A DNA stretch of 59,794 nucleotides from Candidatus Cloacimonadota bacterium (GTDB lineage Bacteria; Cloacimonadota; Cloacimonadia; JGIOTU-2): positions 1 through 59,794 of the forward strand of contig JAUWMT010000013.1 of assembly GCA_030613025.1 (NCBI GenBank). Reading direction: 5' to 3'. The position numbers were made by a program, and so were the translations under genes. The notes below the pieces were generated by a model. The model searched no databases. It saw only the letters and a program-made list of their open reading frames with translations, and was not told where the DNA came from. Shown piece by piece: positions 47,536 through 57,746 of the stretch (position 1 is its first letter; every line of letters begins with the position of its first letter).

Positions 47536-47564
47536 TTGACGGCAATCCTTTAAAGCTTTACATT
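47536..47564 (+). promoter_or_regulatory. Putative sigma-70-like promoter of groES
   Basis: TTGACG, 17 bases, TACATT about 40 bases before the groES ATG. A second TTGACA/17/TACTTA pair precedes the T9SS operon. No CIRCE element was found. Confidence 0.45.
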
Positions 47565-47603
47565 TTTCTATAAATTAAACATTAAAAATAATATGGAGGT
47601 ATA

Positions 47604-47873
47604 ATGAAAATTAAACCTATTGATGATCGAGTTCTTCTTGAGACATTGGAATCAGAAGAGAAAAAAGTCGGCAATATTATCATTCCCGATACCGCAAAAG
47701 AGAAACCGCAGATCGGCAAAATCATTGCAGTTGGAAACGATGAAGATCTACAGAAAATCGTGAAAAAGGGTGATAAAGTTGTGTATGCAAAATATGGCGG
47801 CACAGAGATAGAACTTGAAGGAAACAAATATCTCATTGTGCAAAGATCCGATATTTTAGGAATTATCGAATAA
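47604..47873 (+). CDS. groES: Co-chaperonin GroES
   Basis: An 89-residue lid protein (IKPIDDRVLLETLESEEKKV, mobile loop IIIPDTAKEKPQIGKIIAVG, and KKGDKVVYAKYGGTEIEL). The GGAGG site is near-perfect. It is followed directly by a terminator, and groEL is not here, so it is a monocistronic orphan; the normal groESL operon order is broken in this genome. Confidence 0.96.
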   Translation: MKIKPIDDRVLLETLESEEKKVGNIIIPDTAKEKPQIGKIIAVGNDEDLQKIVKKGDKVVYAKYGGTEIELEGNKYLIVQRSDILGIIE

Positions 47874-47891
47874 GTTTGTTCATTGATTTAT

Positions 47892-47930
47892 AAGACCTTT
47901 GTGGCATAGTGCTTCAAGGGTCTTTTTTTT
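47892..47930 (+). terminator. Intrinsic terminator after groES
   Basis: AGACCTTTG pairs with CAAGGGTCT (nine pairs, one G-T) around a loop with GCA/TGC, followed by eight T residues. Confidence 0.9.
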
Positions 47931-47947
47931 TGGCTCTTTGAAGAAAT

Positions 47948-48361
47948 AAGTGGGTCAGTTGAAAATAATATCCAATATCCAACACGAAATATCCAATGAT
48001 GAGGGAAAAAGACAGATGAGTGAGAAAGAAAAGAACAGAGAAAATAATCAAAAGAAGTTCGATTTGCAGGAATGTATTATTGATTATGCAGTTATACTCT
48101 GGATTACCTTTGCGGAGGTTTTTAACCATCCGCAAGGCAATCTAAATGTGGCTGAAGATAATAGTTCTGGCAAAATTAATCCAACCTTTAACAAAATTGT
48201 CCCCATTATTGCAGGAGACAGATGAGTTAATTTCAATACTTTTCCACCAGCTGGCAGATACGGCGAAAAAGAAAAATGAGCGATAGCGACAAAAATACTT
48301 GGATATTGGATATTCCGTGTTGGATATTGGATATTCAGATTTTTAGTATATCGACCCACTT
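47948..48361. mobile_element. MITE-like element with about 50 bp terminal inverted repeats
   Basis: The left end (47948-47996, AAGTGGGTCAGTTG... to TATCCAATATCCAACACG) and right end (48306-48361) are inverse complements with scattered changes. The 310 bases inside have no transposase. A short ORF (ATG 48016, 69 codons) begins MSEKEKNRENNQKKFDLQ, like the opening of the four-helix-bundle proteins found in rRNA intervening sequences, but the homology soon stops. It fits a non-autonomous element, or a decayed intervening-sequence gene. Confidence 0.6.
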
Positions 48362-48383
48362 AATAATAAAAAGAACCATTTTT

Positions 48384-49490
48384 TTATATAAGCCAGTAGC
48401 GGTTTTGCGCTCCCCTTTTTACCAATCCCTTAAACTCCATTTGCAACAAAACACTCGAAAGTGTCGCAGGGCTCTCATCGGTCAATTCCACCATCTTATC
48501 CAAGCTGAGATTTTTTTCGTTTTTCATTAGAAGTTTATATATTTTTTCCTCACTGCCGGAAAGTTTTACTTTTGGTTTGGCGTCAACAGATGCAGTATCA
48601 TTCACCAATTTCAGTTTGAGTTGATATTCTTCAAGGATATCATCAGGACTTGTTACGATCTTTGCACCGAGTTTGATGAGATAATTTGGACCTTCACTTT
48701 GTGGAGAATTTATATTTCCTGGTATTGCGTAAATATCCCGATTTTGCTCAAGTGCATATTTTGAGGTAAGCAATGCACCGCTGGTTTTTGCTCCTTCCAC
48801 CACAAGTGTACCTTTGCTCATGCCGCTGATTATCCTGTTTCGGTTGGCAAAATTCCATGCTTCGATCTTACTTCCCAAAGGTAGTTCCGAGATAAGTGCG
48901 CCGTTTGTCAGAACTCTTTCTGCAAGCTCTCTGTTTGCAGATGGATAAATAGTATCCAAGCCGGTGCCAAAAACTGCAACTGTCCTTCCGCCTGCATTCA
49001 GTGCTTCATGATGTGCAGCACCATCGATTCCATATGCAAGTCCACTTACAATTGTAAAACCAGCAAACGAAAGTTTCGGTACTATCCTTCGTACTGCTAT
49101 CCTGCCGTATTGAGTCGGCTTACGCGTGCCCACTACTGCAAAAAACATATCGTCCTCTTGCAATAATTCACCCAAGATATAGAGCACGATTGGCGGATTG
49201 TAGCTGTATTTTAGCAATCTGGGATATTCATCATCAAGGATCGAGAGCAGTCGGACATTGTGCTTCTCGAGCAAAGCAAGCTGGTTATCAATAAATTCTT
49301 CTTTTTGATTTTCCAGGATATTACTCGCAAGCTTGTAGGAAATATAGGAAAGTTCTGTAAGCTCATCTTTTGATTTCGTGAAAATCCTATCTGGCGTCGA
49401 ATATTTCGTCAGTATTTTCTGAATGGTTTCGGGACCGAGTCCTTTTACAGATACGAGCCGCAGCCATGAATAATAATCCGATTTATTCAT
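48384..49490 (-). CDS. dprA: DNA-processing protein DprA
   Basis: A 368-residue protein that loads RecA onto incoming single-stranded DNA. Rossmann motifs: VVGTRKPTQYGRIAVRRI (about 118), GLAYGIDGAAHHEALNAGG (about 145), GTGLDTIYPSANRELA (about 170), NRIISGMSKGTLVVEGAKTSGAL (about 210-232), plus a C-terminal winged helix. The second of two ATGs is used for spacing to AGGA. No other competence gene is present nearby. Confidence 0.94.
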   Translation of the reverse strand: MNKSDYYSWLRLVSVKGLGPETIQKILTKYSTPDRIFTKSKDELTELSYISYKLASNILENQKEEFIDNQLALLEKHNVRLLSILDDEYPRLLKYSYNPPIVLYILGELLQEDDMFFAVVGTRKPTQYGRIAVRRIVPKLSFAGFTIVSGLAYGIDGAAHHEALNAGGRTVAVFGTGLDTIYPSANRELAERVLTNGALISELPLGSKIEAWNFANRNRIISGMSKGTLVVEGAKTSGALLTSKYALEQNRDIYAIPGNINSPQSEGPNYLIKLGAKIVTSPDDILEEYQLKLKLVNDTASVDAKPKVKLSGSEEKIYKLLMKNEKNLSLDKMVELTDESPATLSSVLLQMEFKGLVKRGAQNRYWLI

Positions 49491-49562
49491 CATGTTTCCT
49501 TTCCCTGTATAATTATAAATCTCAAATCATCATTCTCTTTTAATTATTTTATTTATTTTAAA

Positions 49563-50168
49563 TTACTCAATAAAATCATCAATTACTTCTCGAAATCTCA
49601 ATCCCATATATTTCCATTCTTCTGGCAATTCGTGTTTTTTATAATTGTACATTGTGTATTGGTAATGTTTTTCAAAATCCTGTTTATTTCGAATGACATG
49701 ATCATAAAATGATTTTTGCCATTTGAATTTTGGAATATCGTGATTTTTACCATATTCTCGTTTAAATGATTCGTGCAATTTTAAAACATACTCATCGAAT
49801 TTATTCAATTCATTCCGAAGGCGATAATGCGCATTATCGCCTTCATGTGTCGTGGTTGACGGATTGATTTTGAAATATGTATAACCCAATATTTTATTTA
49901 TATTTTGGGATGAATTTCGTTTCAAAAATTGCATAATCTTGGAATAATTTGCGGTGACATTATGCGGTTTAATCAATAAATGGAAATGATCATAATTCAA
50001 ACAAAATGCAAATAGTTCCATCTGTGAAATTTTCTTTGCAAATCTCAATTCATGGACCCATAAATCACATAATATTTCATGCTCGAAAAACGGATATACT
50101 CCTTCCACATTGCATGTAATAAAATAAATATGATCACCATAAACTCTCTTCTGGCTATTACGATGCAT
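49563..50168 (-). CDS. REP-associated tyrosine transposase (RAYT, IS200/IS605 Y1 family)
   Basis: A 201-residue HUH transposase with YDHFHLLIKP (HxH metal motif, about residue 60) and QKSFYDHVIRNKQDFEKHY (about 150-170), a RAYT signature. RAYTs cut and move single-stranded REP palindromes. Inside the ORF at 49817-49844 lies a perfect 28-base palindrome (GAAGGCGATAATGC and inverse) that adds EGDNAHYRLR in frame to a region where relatives are shorter. It starts 15 bases after obg stops. Confidence 0.85.
   Translation of the reverse strand: MHRNSQKRVYGDHIYFITCNVEGVYPFFEHEILCDLWVHELRFAKKISQMELFAFCLNYDHFHLLIKPHNVTANYSKIMQFLKRNSSQNINKILGYTYFKINPSTTTHEGDNAHYRLRNELNKFDEYVLKLHESFKREYGKNHDIPKFKWQKSFYDHVIRNKQDFEKHYQYTMYNYKKHELPEEWKYMGLRFREVIDDFIE
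49817..49844. repeat. Perfect 28-base palindrome inside the RAYT gene
   Basis: GAAGGCGATAATGC followed immediately by its exact inverse complement, no spacer. It is a candidate REP copy in the transposase ORF. Confidence 0.85.
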
Positions 50169-50183
50169 AATAATTCTTTGTCG

Positions 50184-51197
<1,014 letters not shown>

Positions 51198-51424
51198 TTA
51201 CCTTTTTTGATTTTTAAAATAAAAGAATTTTACCACGAATTAACACGAATTATAATAAAGATGAAGAACTAATCCCAAACCATTGCGAAGGTTTCCTTCG
51301 TCAACCATTCGCAAGGTTTTTATGTTCTTTACTTTCTGAATCTGTGTTCATCAGCATAATCTGCGTAATCTGCGTTCTATTCTTATCCATCTGCTAAAAT
51401 CGTTGATCATTATTCGATATTCTT

Positions 51425-54400
51425 TCACCTTAACAATAAACATTTTTTAATAGCCAAAACTCTATCTCCCGAAAAAATTGTATAGAAATATATTCCGTTA
51501 CCCAGTTTTTTTCCAAATGAATCCTTGCCATCCCAGGTAACTGAGACGGAGCGACTGGGAGAGGAGGTGACAATGGGAAAATCTCTCACAAGCTGTCCCT
51601 TGATATTATAAATTTTCAGTTCAGCATTTTGAATATGGTTGTTTGAAGAAAAAGAAAACTTTGTTGAGGTGCGGAATGGATTTGGATAATTTCTTATTTG
51701 GGAAATTATTGGATTATACTCTGGCGGATCATCCACTCCTACTTGAGGAAGCGGACCATAGGCAGTTTCCACATATTTGACTGACGCAGTTGCAATTGTC
51801 TCATCCGTTCTGATCTGATAAAAATAAAGATCATTCGGGTTTGAAACTTCGGGCTTATCTGCCTGGAATTCCCATTCATTCCACTCGATGAGTCCAACAT
51901 TGTCGAACCATGCATAGGATGTTCCTGTATCCGGCGTTTCCGAAATGAGGCGAATATCAAAATAATTGGTATTTGAAGGAACTGTGAGCTTTTTGTGATA
52001 AAAAGTCCAATCTGTATCACCAATTATTGGTTCAGCAATATATTCCGACCCGAGCATAGCTGCATACCATCTGTATTGATAATAGCGGATTTGAATCGTC
52101 ACACCCTTCGCATCTGTGGTTTTGATATACCCGTACAAAGAATAATTCGTTGAATCGGAGTATCTTTTTAATCGTCCTTCAAGTTTTGTAGAAAGATCAT
52201 AATAATTATTTTCATCCCACACATGTCCTATCGAGCGTTCACCTTCATAAGAAGTAGTATTGTCATAAAATTCTTCCGGCTCGATGAGCTCCCACATGGT
52301 GCATCCTTCATCCTCCATATTTCCGAACCAGACTAAATCTCTACCCAAACGATACTCCCAATCACTCTGAGGTGTGATAGAACTCATCTCAGAAATATTT
52401 GCAAGATGTGCCAGCTTTTGCGGGGCTGAGATATGATAATTATCTAAATGCTCAAGTAGTATATCTTCGCAATTTACCGTAGTATTTATCTCCATTGAAA
52501 GAGTATCAATGATAATTTTCCCAGTTACATTATCTCGATCTACATACATATAGGTATCCAGTTCCTTCGAACGAAAAGCGAGATAATCCAGAATATGCAA
52601 TCCGAGCCCGCCACGTGCAGGTTGTGGAATCCAATCATCAATATATGCGGGAGTCACTGTATATTCATAAAAGCCGGTTTCATTGATCTTTGCATTAAGT
52701 ATCATTGTGGGATAAGTTTCGGGGTACATAAGATCAAAAGCAAAATTTCCAAGCGAATGAGCGATCAATTTTTGATCATATACTTCAAAGCCCTGAATAA
52801 TATGCGGATGATGACATATTACCAGATCAGCTCCCGAATCGATTGCATGATGACGTATCGCTCTGTCCCACATGTGCGGCACATCTGCTTTTGGATTGTA
52901 TCCCTCATCCTGATAAGGATTGAGCTCCTCAGATTTGTCATAATGACTTCCCGGCGCCAGCGAATATTCACTTCCAGCATGCATTTCCACGATGAGATGA
53001 TCTGCAACATCCTCGACTTCAGCGATTTGTTGAGTGATGTAATATGGAGTCATATAAGCAAATCCCGATTTATTGAAACCGGCATTCAAATATGGCTGAT
53101 AATTATTGTACTGCCCTGTTCTGTCGCTGGATGCAAGAAAGGCAAAGGTGACTCCATTCTGCGTGTACAGTATTGGCGTGTATGCTTCATAAGAATCCTC
53201 TCCTGCACCCGAAGAAAGAATATATTTCTGAGCGAGCACATCCTGAGTTTGCCGCATGCCTGCAAGTCCGTAATCGAGAATATGATTATTCGCCAGTGTG
53301 ACAATATCAATCCCTGCATACACCAGCCCATCAACATTCTCGGGATCTCCGCGAAAATATATCGGCTTGGTGGGATGGGGTGTGCCCTGATCGGTGAGCG
53401 GACATTCCAAATTTGCAATAGTAATGTTAGCAGCATTTCCAAGAAGATCGAGGGTTGGTTCAAAAATAGCTTCCACTCCATAAGTGTGAATTATTCCACC
53501 TGGATTTTCATATCCGCGCGCCAGCAAAATATCACCTACAAAATTCATTGTGATTGGAAAGGATGAGGTGCCCTGCTCCGGAATGATCTGGCAATTTGCC
53601 CTGCCGATCATGCCAGTATCATCTGTGACTTCCAGAAATACATTATAAGTATGATCATCCTGAATAATGTATGTATGCGAAGGGTTTGCGACCGAACTCG
53701 TATCGCCATCCCCGAAATTCCAGTAATAGTAAAGTGTGTCGCTGTCCGGATCATACACATCTGAGAAAAACTGAACATCGAGATTTCTGTTGCCATGTTT
53801 ATCCCGGTATTCCTTTCCCTGCGATGAATATATCTCAACTTCCGGCACAAAGGGTAGATCTTCCGTAACATCGAGAATATCATCAAAATAAACAATACCG
53901 GTTGGATCGGTATCAAGATCATTAATGAACAGGATCGAGGTGATTGTCGGGTAATACTCGAACCATGCAAACCAGTCATCAGCAACAGGAAGGAAATATG
54001 TATCCCATTCCTGCTCCGGAAAGGCGCCCTGATATACTGTGATAAATTCTTCGATATCAAGCTCCTCGTGACCATCGAGTGAATACATCAATACATTTGC
54101 AGAATCCAGAATTCCAAATCCGTGGATCTCCCCTTTCGTTTCCATATATGCAGAAACAGACCATACTGAGTTTGTATCGAGTTGTATCGGATCGATCTGC
54201 TCGACCTTCCAAGTATTGCCAAAGAGTTTCAGCGAGTAATTGGAATTGTTGTGGGTAATGGTCGAATCTATGCACCAGTCATCCGGATCGAAATCCTGAC
54301 CGGGATATGATTGTAATATGACTGAACCTGTTTCAAAATCTTCAATTATTTGTGTGCGCTGTTGAGAAAAGAGAAGTGTTGATATGAATAAAAAAAGTAT

Positions 54401-54427
54401 TGTGATAACGAACTTTTTATAAGACAT
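51425..54427 (-). CDS. T9SS-secreted CapA/PGA-synthesis-domain protein with PKD domain
   Basis: About 1000 residues. The ATG at 54427 shares a base with the preceding stop (TAATG). Signal peptide; a lectin-like N-domain; a PKD domain (YYWNFGDGDTSSVANPSHTY, about 240); a CapA-type metallophosphoesterase domain from about residue 295 with FVGDILLARG, NLECPL, LANNHILDYG, EMHAGSE and HHPHIIQGF; a second beta domain; and a T9SS type A sorting end (NYPNPFRTSTKFSF, YNIKGQLVRDF). CapA is normally membrane-bound, so secretion is unusual. Likely a surface or released hydrolase or binding protein. Confidence 0.86.
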   Translation of the reverse strand: MSYKKFVITILFLFISTLLFSQQRTQIIEDFETGSVILQSYPGQDFDPDDWCIDSTITHNNSNYSLKLFGNTWKVEQIDPIQLDTNSVWSVSAYMETKGEIHGFGILDSANVLMYSLDGHEELDIEEFITVYQGAFPEQEWDTYFLPVADDWFAWFEYYPTITSILFINDLDTDPTGIVYFDDILDVTEDLPFVPEVEIYSSQGKEYRDKHGNRNLDVQFFSDVYDPDSDTLYYYWNFGDGDTSSVANPSHTYIIQDDHTYNVFLEVTDDTGMIGRANCQIIPEQGTSSFPITMNFVGDILLARGYENPGGIIHTYGVEAIFEPTLDLLGNAANITIANLECPLTDQGTPHPTKPIYFRGDPENVDGLVYAGIDIVTLANNHILDYGLAGMRQTQDVLAQKYILSSGAGEDSYEAYTPILYTQNGVTFAFLASSDRTGQYNNYQPYLNAGFNKSGFAYMTPYYITQQIAEVEDVADHLIVEMHAGSEYSLAPGSHYDKSEELNPYQDEGYNPKADVPHMWDRAIRHHAIDSGADLVICHHPHIIQGFEVYDQKLIAHSLGNFAFDLMYPETYPTMILNAKINETGFYEYTVTPAYIDDWIPQPARGGLGLHILDYLAFRSKELDTYMYVDRDNVTGKIIIDTLSMEINTTVNCEDILLEHLDNYHISAPQKLAHLANISEMSSITPQSDWEYRLGRDLVWFGNMEDEGCTMWELIEPEEFYDNTTSYEGERSIGHVWDENNYYDLSTKLEGRLKRYSDSTNYSLYGYIKTTDAKGVTIQIRYYQYRWYAAMLGSEYIAEPIIGDTDWTFYHKKLTVPSNTNYFDIRLISETPDTGTSYAWFDNVGLIEWNEWEFQADKPEVSNPNDLYFYQIRTDETIATASVKYVETAYGPLPQVGVDDPPEYNPIISQIRNYPNPFRTSTKFSFSSNNHIQNAELKIYNIKGQLVRDFPIVTSSPSRSVSVTWDGKDSFGKKLGNGIYFYTIFSGDRVLAIKKCLLLR

Positions 54428-55086
54428 TATTCTATCAACAGGCATTTCCTTTCTGCTTTTTGCTCTCCATCGATACGAAGCTGATACAAATACACACCCG
54501 GAGCAACTTTGTGTCCATATTTATCTTTCCCATCCCAGGTAACTGAGACGGGGAGATTGGGAGAGGGTGAGACAATGTGAAGTTCTCTTACAAGCTGTCC
54601 TTTGATATTGTAAATTTTCAACTCCACATTTTGGAATGGCTCTTTTGATGAAAATGAAAAAGTAGTTGATGAGCGGAAGGGATTTGGGAAATTCCCTATA
54701 ATTGCTGATTCAAATGTAATAATATTATTTTTTGACGATAGTGCCATTTCGCAAGTTACAATATTTGAGGGGGTTGATTCACCTTCAGGATTTTCATAAA
54801 GCGCAGTAATATAAAAATGAACATATCCTAGTGAATCACAAGGGGCATCATCAATTGAAAATGTAAGTGTATTTTCAGGTACTGTACCATAAACTTCCCA
54901 ATTAACATAAATATTATAATTTACCAAATCGGGCACTCCAGGCTCTGGAGGTTCCCAGTATAAATAAAAATAGTTACAAGGATAAATATAATAATGATCA
55001 ACTACCAGATTCTGGGGAGGATTAAACTGGGCATAAACAACTGATGATATGAATAAAAATATTAATATAAAAATTAGTTTTTTCAT
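54427..55086 (-). CDS. Short secreted Fn3-like protein with T9SS sorting domain
   Basis: A 219-residue protein: signal peptide (residues 1-19), one fibronectin-type domain (residues about 22-110, PGVPDLVNYNIYVNWEVYG), and a T9SS sorting domain (GNFPNPFRSSTTFSF, YNIKGQLVREL, GVYLYQLRIDG) that is almost a third of the protein. TATGGAG precedes the ATG. It may be a minimal surface adhesin or a degenerate member of the operon. Confidence 0.83.
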   Translation of the reverse strand: MKKLIFILIFLFISSVVYAQFNPPQNLVVDHYYIYPCNYFYLYWEPPEPGVPDLVNYNIYVNWEVYGTVPENTLTFSIDDAPCDSLGYVHFYITALYENPEGESTPSNIVTCEMALSSKNNIITFESAIIGNFPNPFRSSTTFSFSSKEPFQNVELKIYNIKGQLVRELHIVSPSPNLPVSVTWDGKDKYGHKVAPGVYLYQLRIDGEQKAERKCLLIE

Positions 55087-55098
55087 TGATACTCCATA

Positions 55099-56205
55099 TT
55101 ATTCGACTTTCAATATTTTTCCAGAAATCGTTTTTTCATTTCCCACAAATTTATATAAATAAACACCAGCACTTAATATGTTTTTCTTATCATCTTTCCC
55201 ATCCCAGTTTATTTCGATGGAGTTAGTGGGCGAAGATGCGACGAGTTGAAGCTCTCTTACGAGTTGACCTTTTATATTATAGATTTTGATTTCAGTATTT
55301 TGAATCGGATTTTTTGATGAAAATGCTATGGTTGTTGATGAACGGAATGGGTTGGGGTAATTCCTCGATGAGAAGTCATTTATATCGATTTCCTGAGCAC
55401 TTAAAGCTGGAGGTTCTATATTGATAATAGCACAATTGATTGTATTGAATCCCATGGGCAAGCCATCAGGCAGACTATACCAGCCATCATAGATTCCTCC
55501 CCACATGAAATTAATATGATATGTATCATCTGAAGTTCTATATCCATCACAAAGTACTATTGTACTACCATAAGGACCTGAAATACCCAAAATTGCTGGA
55601 TTCCCATCAATCATATTACTGTATAATATTAAATAAAAATTATTATTGAAAGTTGTTGTGTATGTCGAATTCTGATAGTTGAATTTATTAATAAAAGCAG
55701 TATAAGAATCTGAGAGTAGTGTGTAGCCACTCACATATTGATGCTCAGTAGCAATGCCGCATGCAAAGTTGAGTGCTGAGATAAGTTCGTAATCTAAGGA
55801 TAAATTATTATTATAGTAATATCGAATAGAATCGAGATATGTATTCAATTCAGGAAAGGATGGAAAATTATAAATCAAATAGTCGTCATCAATATAAATC
55901 GGATCGGAGAAATAATCATCCGCATCATCGAAATACACATTATCAAGGTTTTTATGACAATTGATTATATGGGCAATAGATAAAGGTATTAGTCCAACAA
56001 AGCATTTTGCTCCAGTTCCGGGATCATCAGGACATAGAAGATTATATAAATGTCCATCTACCCACGACTCAGTAATCCAGGGACCATAAACTGTTGTATT
56101 CTCTTTTGTGTTTTGCAAAGAGTTTTTGGTGGGATTAGTATCAGCAAAGAGAATCGGTTGAGATAGAAAAAAAAGAACTAAAATAAGATAATATATTTTC
56201 CTCAT
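55099..56205 (-). CDS. C10 (streptopain-like) peptidase homologue lacking catalytic residues
   Basis: 368 residues with a signal peptide and a T9SS sorting end. The core aligns with C10 peptidases: SIAHIINCH with (A/T)AQIMKYH, and CDGYRTSDDTYHINFMWGG with the SpeB block HVNWGWGG, keeping the fold. But the nucleophile Cys position is Leu72 (FVGLIP, SpeB GCVA) and the catalytic His is Thr215 (GSTIVLCDG, SpeB GGHAFVIDG). Probably an inactive binding version. Confidence 0.75.
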   Translation of the reverse strand: MRKIYYLILVLFFLSQPILFADTNPTKNSLQNTKENTTVYGPWITESWVDGHLYNLLCPDDPGTGAKCFVGLIPLSIAHIINCHKNLDNVYFDDADDYFSDPIYIDDDYLIYNFPSFPELNTYLDSIRYYYNNNLSLDYELISALNFACGIATEHQYVSGYTLLSDSYTAFINKFNYQNSTYTTTFNNNFYLILYSNMIDGNPAILGISGPYGSTIVLCDGYRTSDDTYHINFMWGGIYDGWYSLPDGLPMGFNTINCAIINIEPPALSAQEIDINDFSSRNYPNPFRSSTTIAFSSKNPIQNTEIKIYNIKGQLVRELQLVASSPTNSIEINWDGKDDKKNILSAGVYLYKFVGNEKTISGKILKVE

Positions 56206-56214
56206 GTATAATCC

Positions 56215-57738
56215 CTATTCTATTTTTACCATTTTTCCCATGATTTCTTTTTCATCTGTTTTTAATTTATAAAAATAAATTCCAGGCGAAACTGTATTTC
56301 CACTTTCATCCTTCCCATCCCAGGTAACTGAGACTGAGCGACTATGAGAGGGTGTGACAATGTGAAAATCTCTTACGAGCTGTCCTTTTATATTATAAAT
56401 TTTAATTTGAGATAATTCGTGTGAATTAGTGGTTTCCGAGAAAAAGATTGTCGTTGAGGTGCGGAAAGGGTTGGGTGAGTTTTGTAATACAACAGCATTT
56501 TGAGCCGGTAGTTCATCAGAAGATACAAAGATCGGACCATCGAGCGAATATACATCATAGCCGGTTTCGTCTTGCTTTTCTACAAAGAAGAGAAGTTCTC
56601 CATCGCTCTTTCTGAGAATGTCACACACTGCAAGAACAGAATCCTGGTGATGTACAATATTGCCGCTTATCCTGTCTCGTATTTCTAATTTATCTCCCCG
56701 GAAATACATTACATAATGATCTTCATCGTTTACTTGAACGCAGGTTGAAGCAGTAATATCTCCCAATCCGATTTCAGTGTCGTCTCTCGACCACAATCCC
56801 TGCCAGTTCTCAATCTCAAAAGCTCGGAAATGTACTGAATTTCCGTTGTCAGTATCAATTTTACGATATTGCAAAACCTGCGTAGAATTATCCTGACAGT
56901 TTTGAGTTATAATATCGTAGTTCTCTGGATAATGATTGTATGTAGCACTTGATTTAAACTCCCATTGAACAGTTCCGCTTGTTGAATGAAGCTGACTTTG
57001 ATTGAAAGGTGCATCTTTTGATATTTTTTGCAGGTAATAATAACAATACACAGTAAAACCATTTGATCCAACAGTCGCATAAGAATGCCTTCCTATTGAG
57101 AGTAATGTGCTGTCATTTGGATGAGTATTAGTGATTCCACAATCGCTGAAGTAGTCCACATAAGATAGAGTGTCATTATCTTCAATTATTTTATATAAAT
57201 AATTTTCCTCTGAATCTTCCTTCATTAAACTCATTTCCATTGCACCCACAAGGTATACTCTCTCTCCATTCCTATTATATGTATCTATTAGATTTACTTC
57301 ACGTAATGGACTACCAATTGGATATATAACAACAGAATCAATTACAGACAAGCTCTCACAATCAATTATAAAAAAATTCAAGTAAATGAAATAGAAATCC
57401 CAATCGATTTTAGCTCTTAACAAATAGTTCAATCCTTCCTTTTTTATAAGATAAAATTTATCATACTGTTCATCAAACCAATCATCAACTGATATTGTAT
57501 CAATAATAGTCCCACTTTGGTCAGATACGATGATTTGCATGAGATGCAAATTTCCATCCCAATAACGCGCAATAACTTCTTCATTACCATCATTGTCATA
57601 ATCAAATAGTTGGATAATTTTAAAATATTGTGAGGAAGCTGGTATATCGATGGTAAAATTATACTGAAAGTTTACCTGCGCATAGAGCACGCTTACACAA
57701 AAAAATAATGCTGTTAATATAAAAATTTGTTTCTGCAT
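56215..57738 (-). CDS. Secreted protein of unknown function with T9SS sorting domain
   Basis: A 507-residue protein, signal peptide 1-20. The first part has a VCBS/FG-GAP-like calcium pattern (QLFDYDNDGNEEVIARYWDG, about 40), possibly an integrin-like beta-propeller; the rest is beta-rich. Sorting domain: NSPNPFRTSTTIFF, YNIKGQLVRDF, GIYFYKLKT. AGGAG precedes the ATG. No enzyme motif found. Confidence 0.84.
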   Translation of the reverse strand: MQKQIFILTALFFCVSVLYAQVNFQYNFTIDIPASSQYFKIIQLFDYDNDGNEEVIARYWDGNLHLMQIIVSDQSGTIIDTISVDDWFDEQYDKFYLIKKEGLNYLLRAKIDWDFYFIYLNFFIIDCESLSVIDSVVIYPIGSPLREVNLIDTYNRNGERVYLVGAMEMSLMKEDSEENYLYKIIEDNDTLSYVDYFSDCGITNTHPNDSTLLSIGRHSYATVGSNGFTVYCYYYLQKISKDAPFNQSQLHSTSGTVQWEFKSSATYNHYPENYDIITQNCQDNSTQVLQYRKIDTDNGNSVHFRAFEIENWQGLWSRDDTEIGLGDITASTCVQVNDEDHYVMYFRGDKLEIRDRISGNIVHHQDSVLAVCDILRKSDGELLFFVEKQDETGYDVYSLDGPIFVSSDELPAQNAVVLQNSPNPFRTSTTIFFSETTNSHELSQIKIYNIKGQLVRDFHIVTPSHSRSVSVTWDGKDESGNTVSPGIYFYKLKTDEKEIMGKMVKIE

Positions 57739-57746
57739 AATATCTC

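Noticed and set aside
47950-48225. 91-codon ORF as a normal gene
   Set aside because: Its first 22 codons are in the terminal inverted repeat of the MITE-like element; only a short stretch from the ATG at 48016 resembles a protein family.
52595-53566. 323-codon open frame on the plus strand
   Set aside because: It is antisense to the CapA/PKD protein whose motifs are clear; the translation is low-complexity with no ribosome site.
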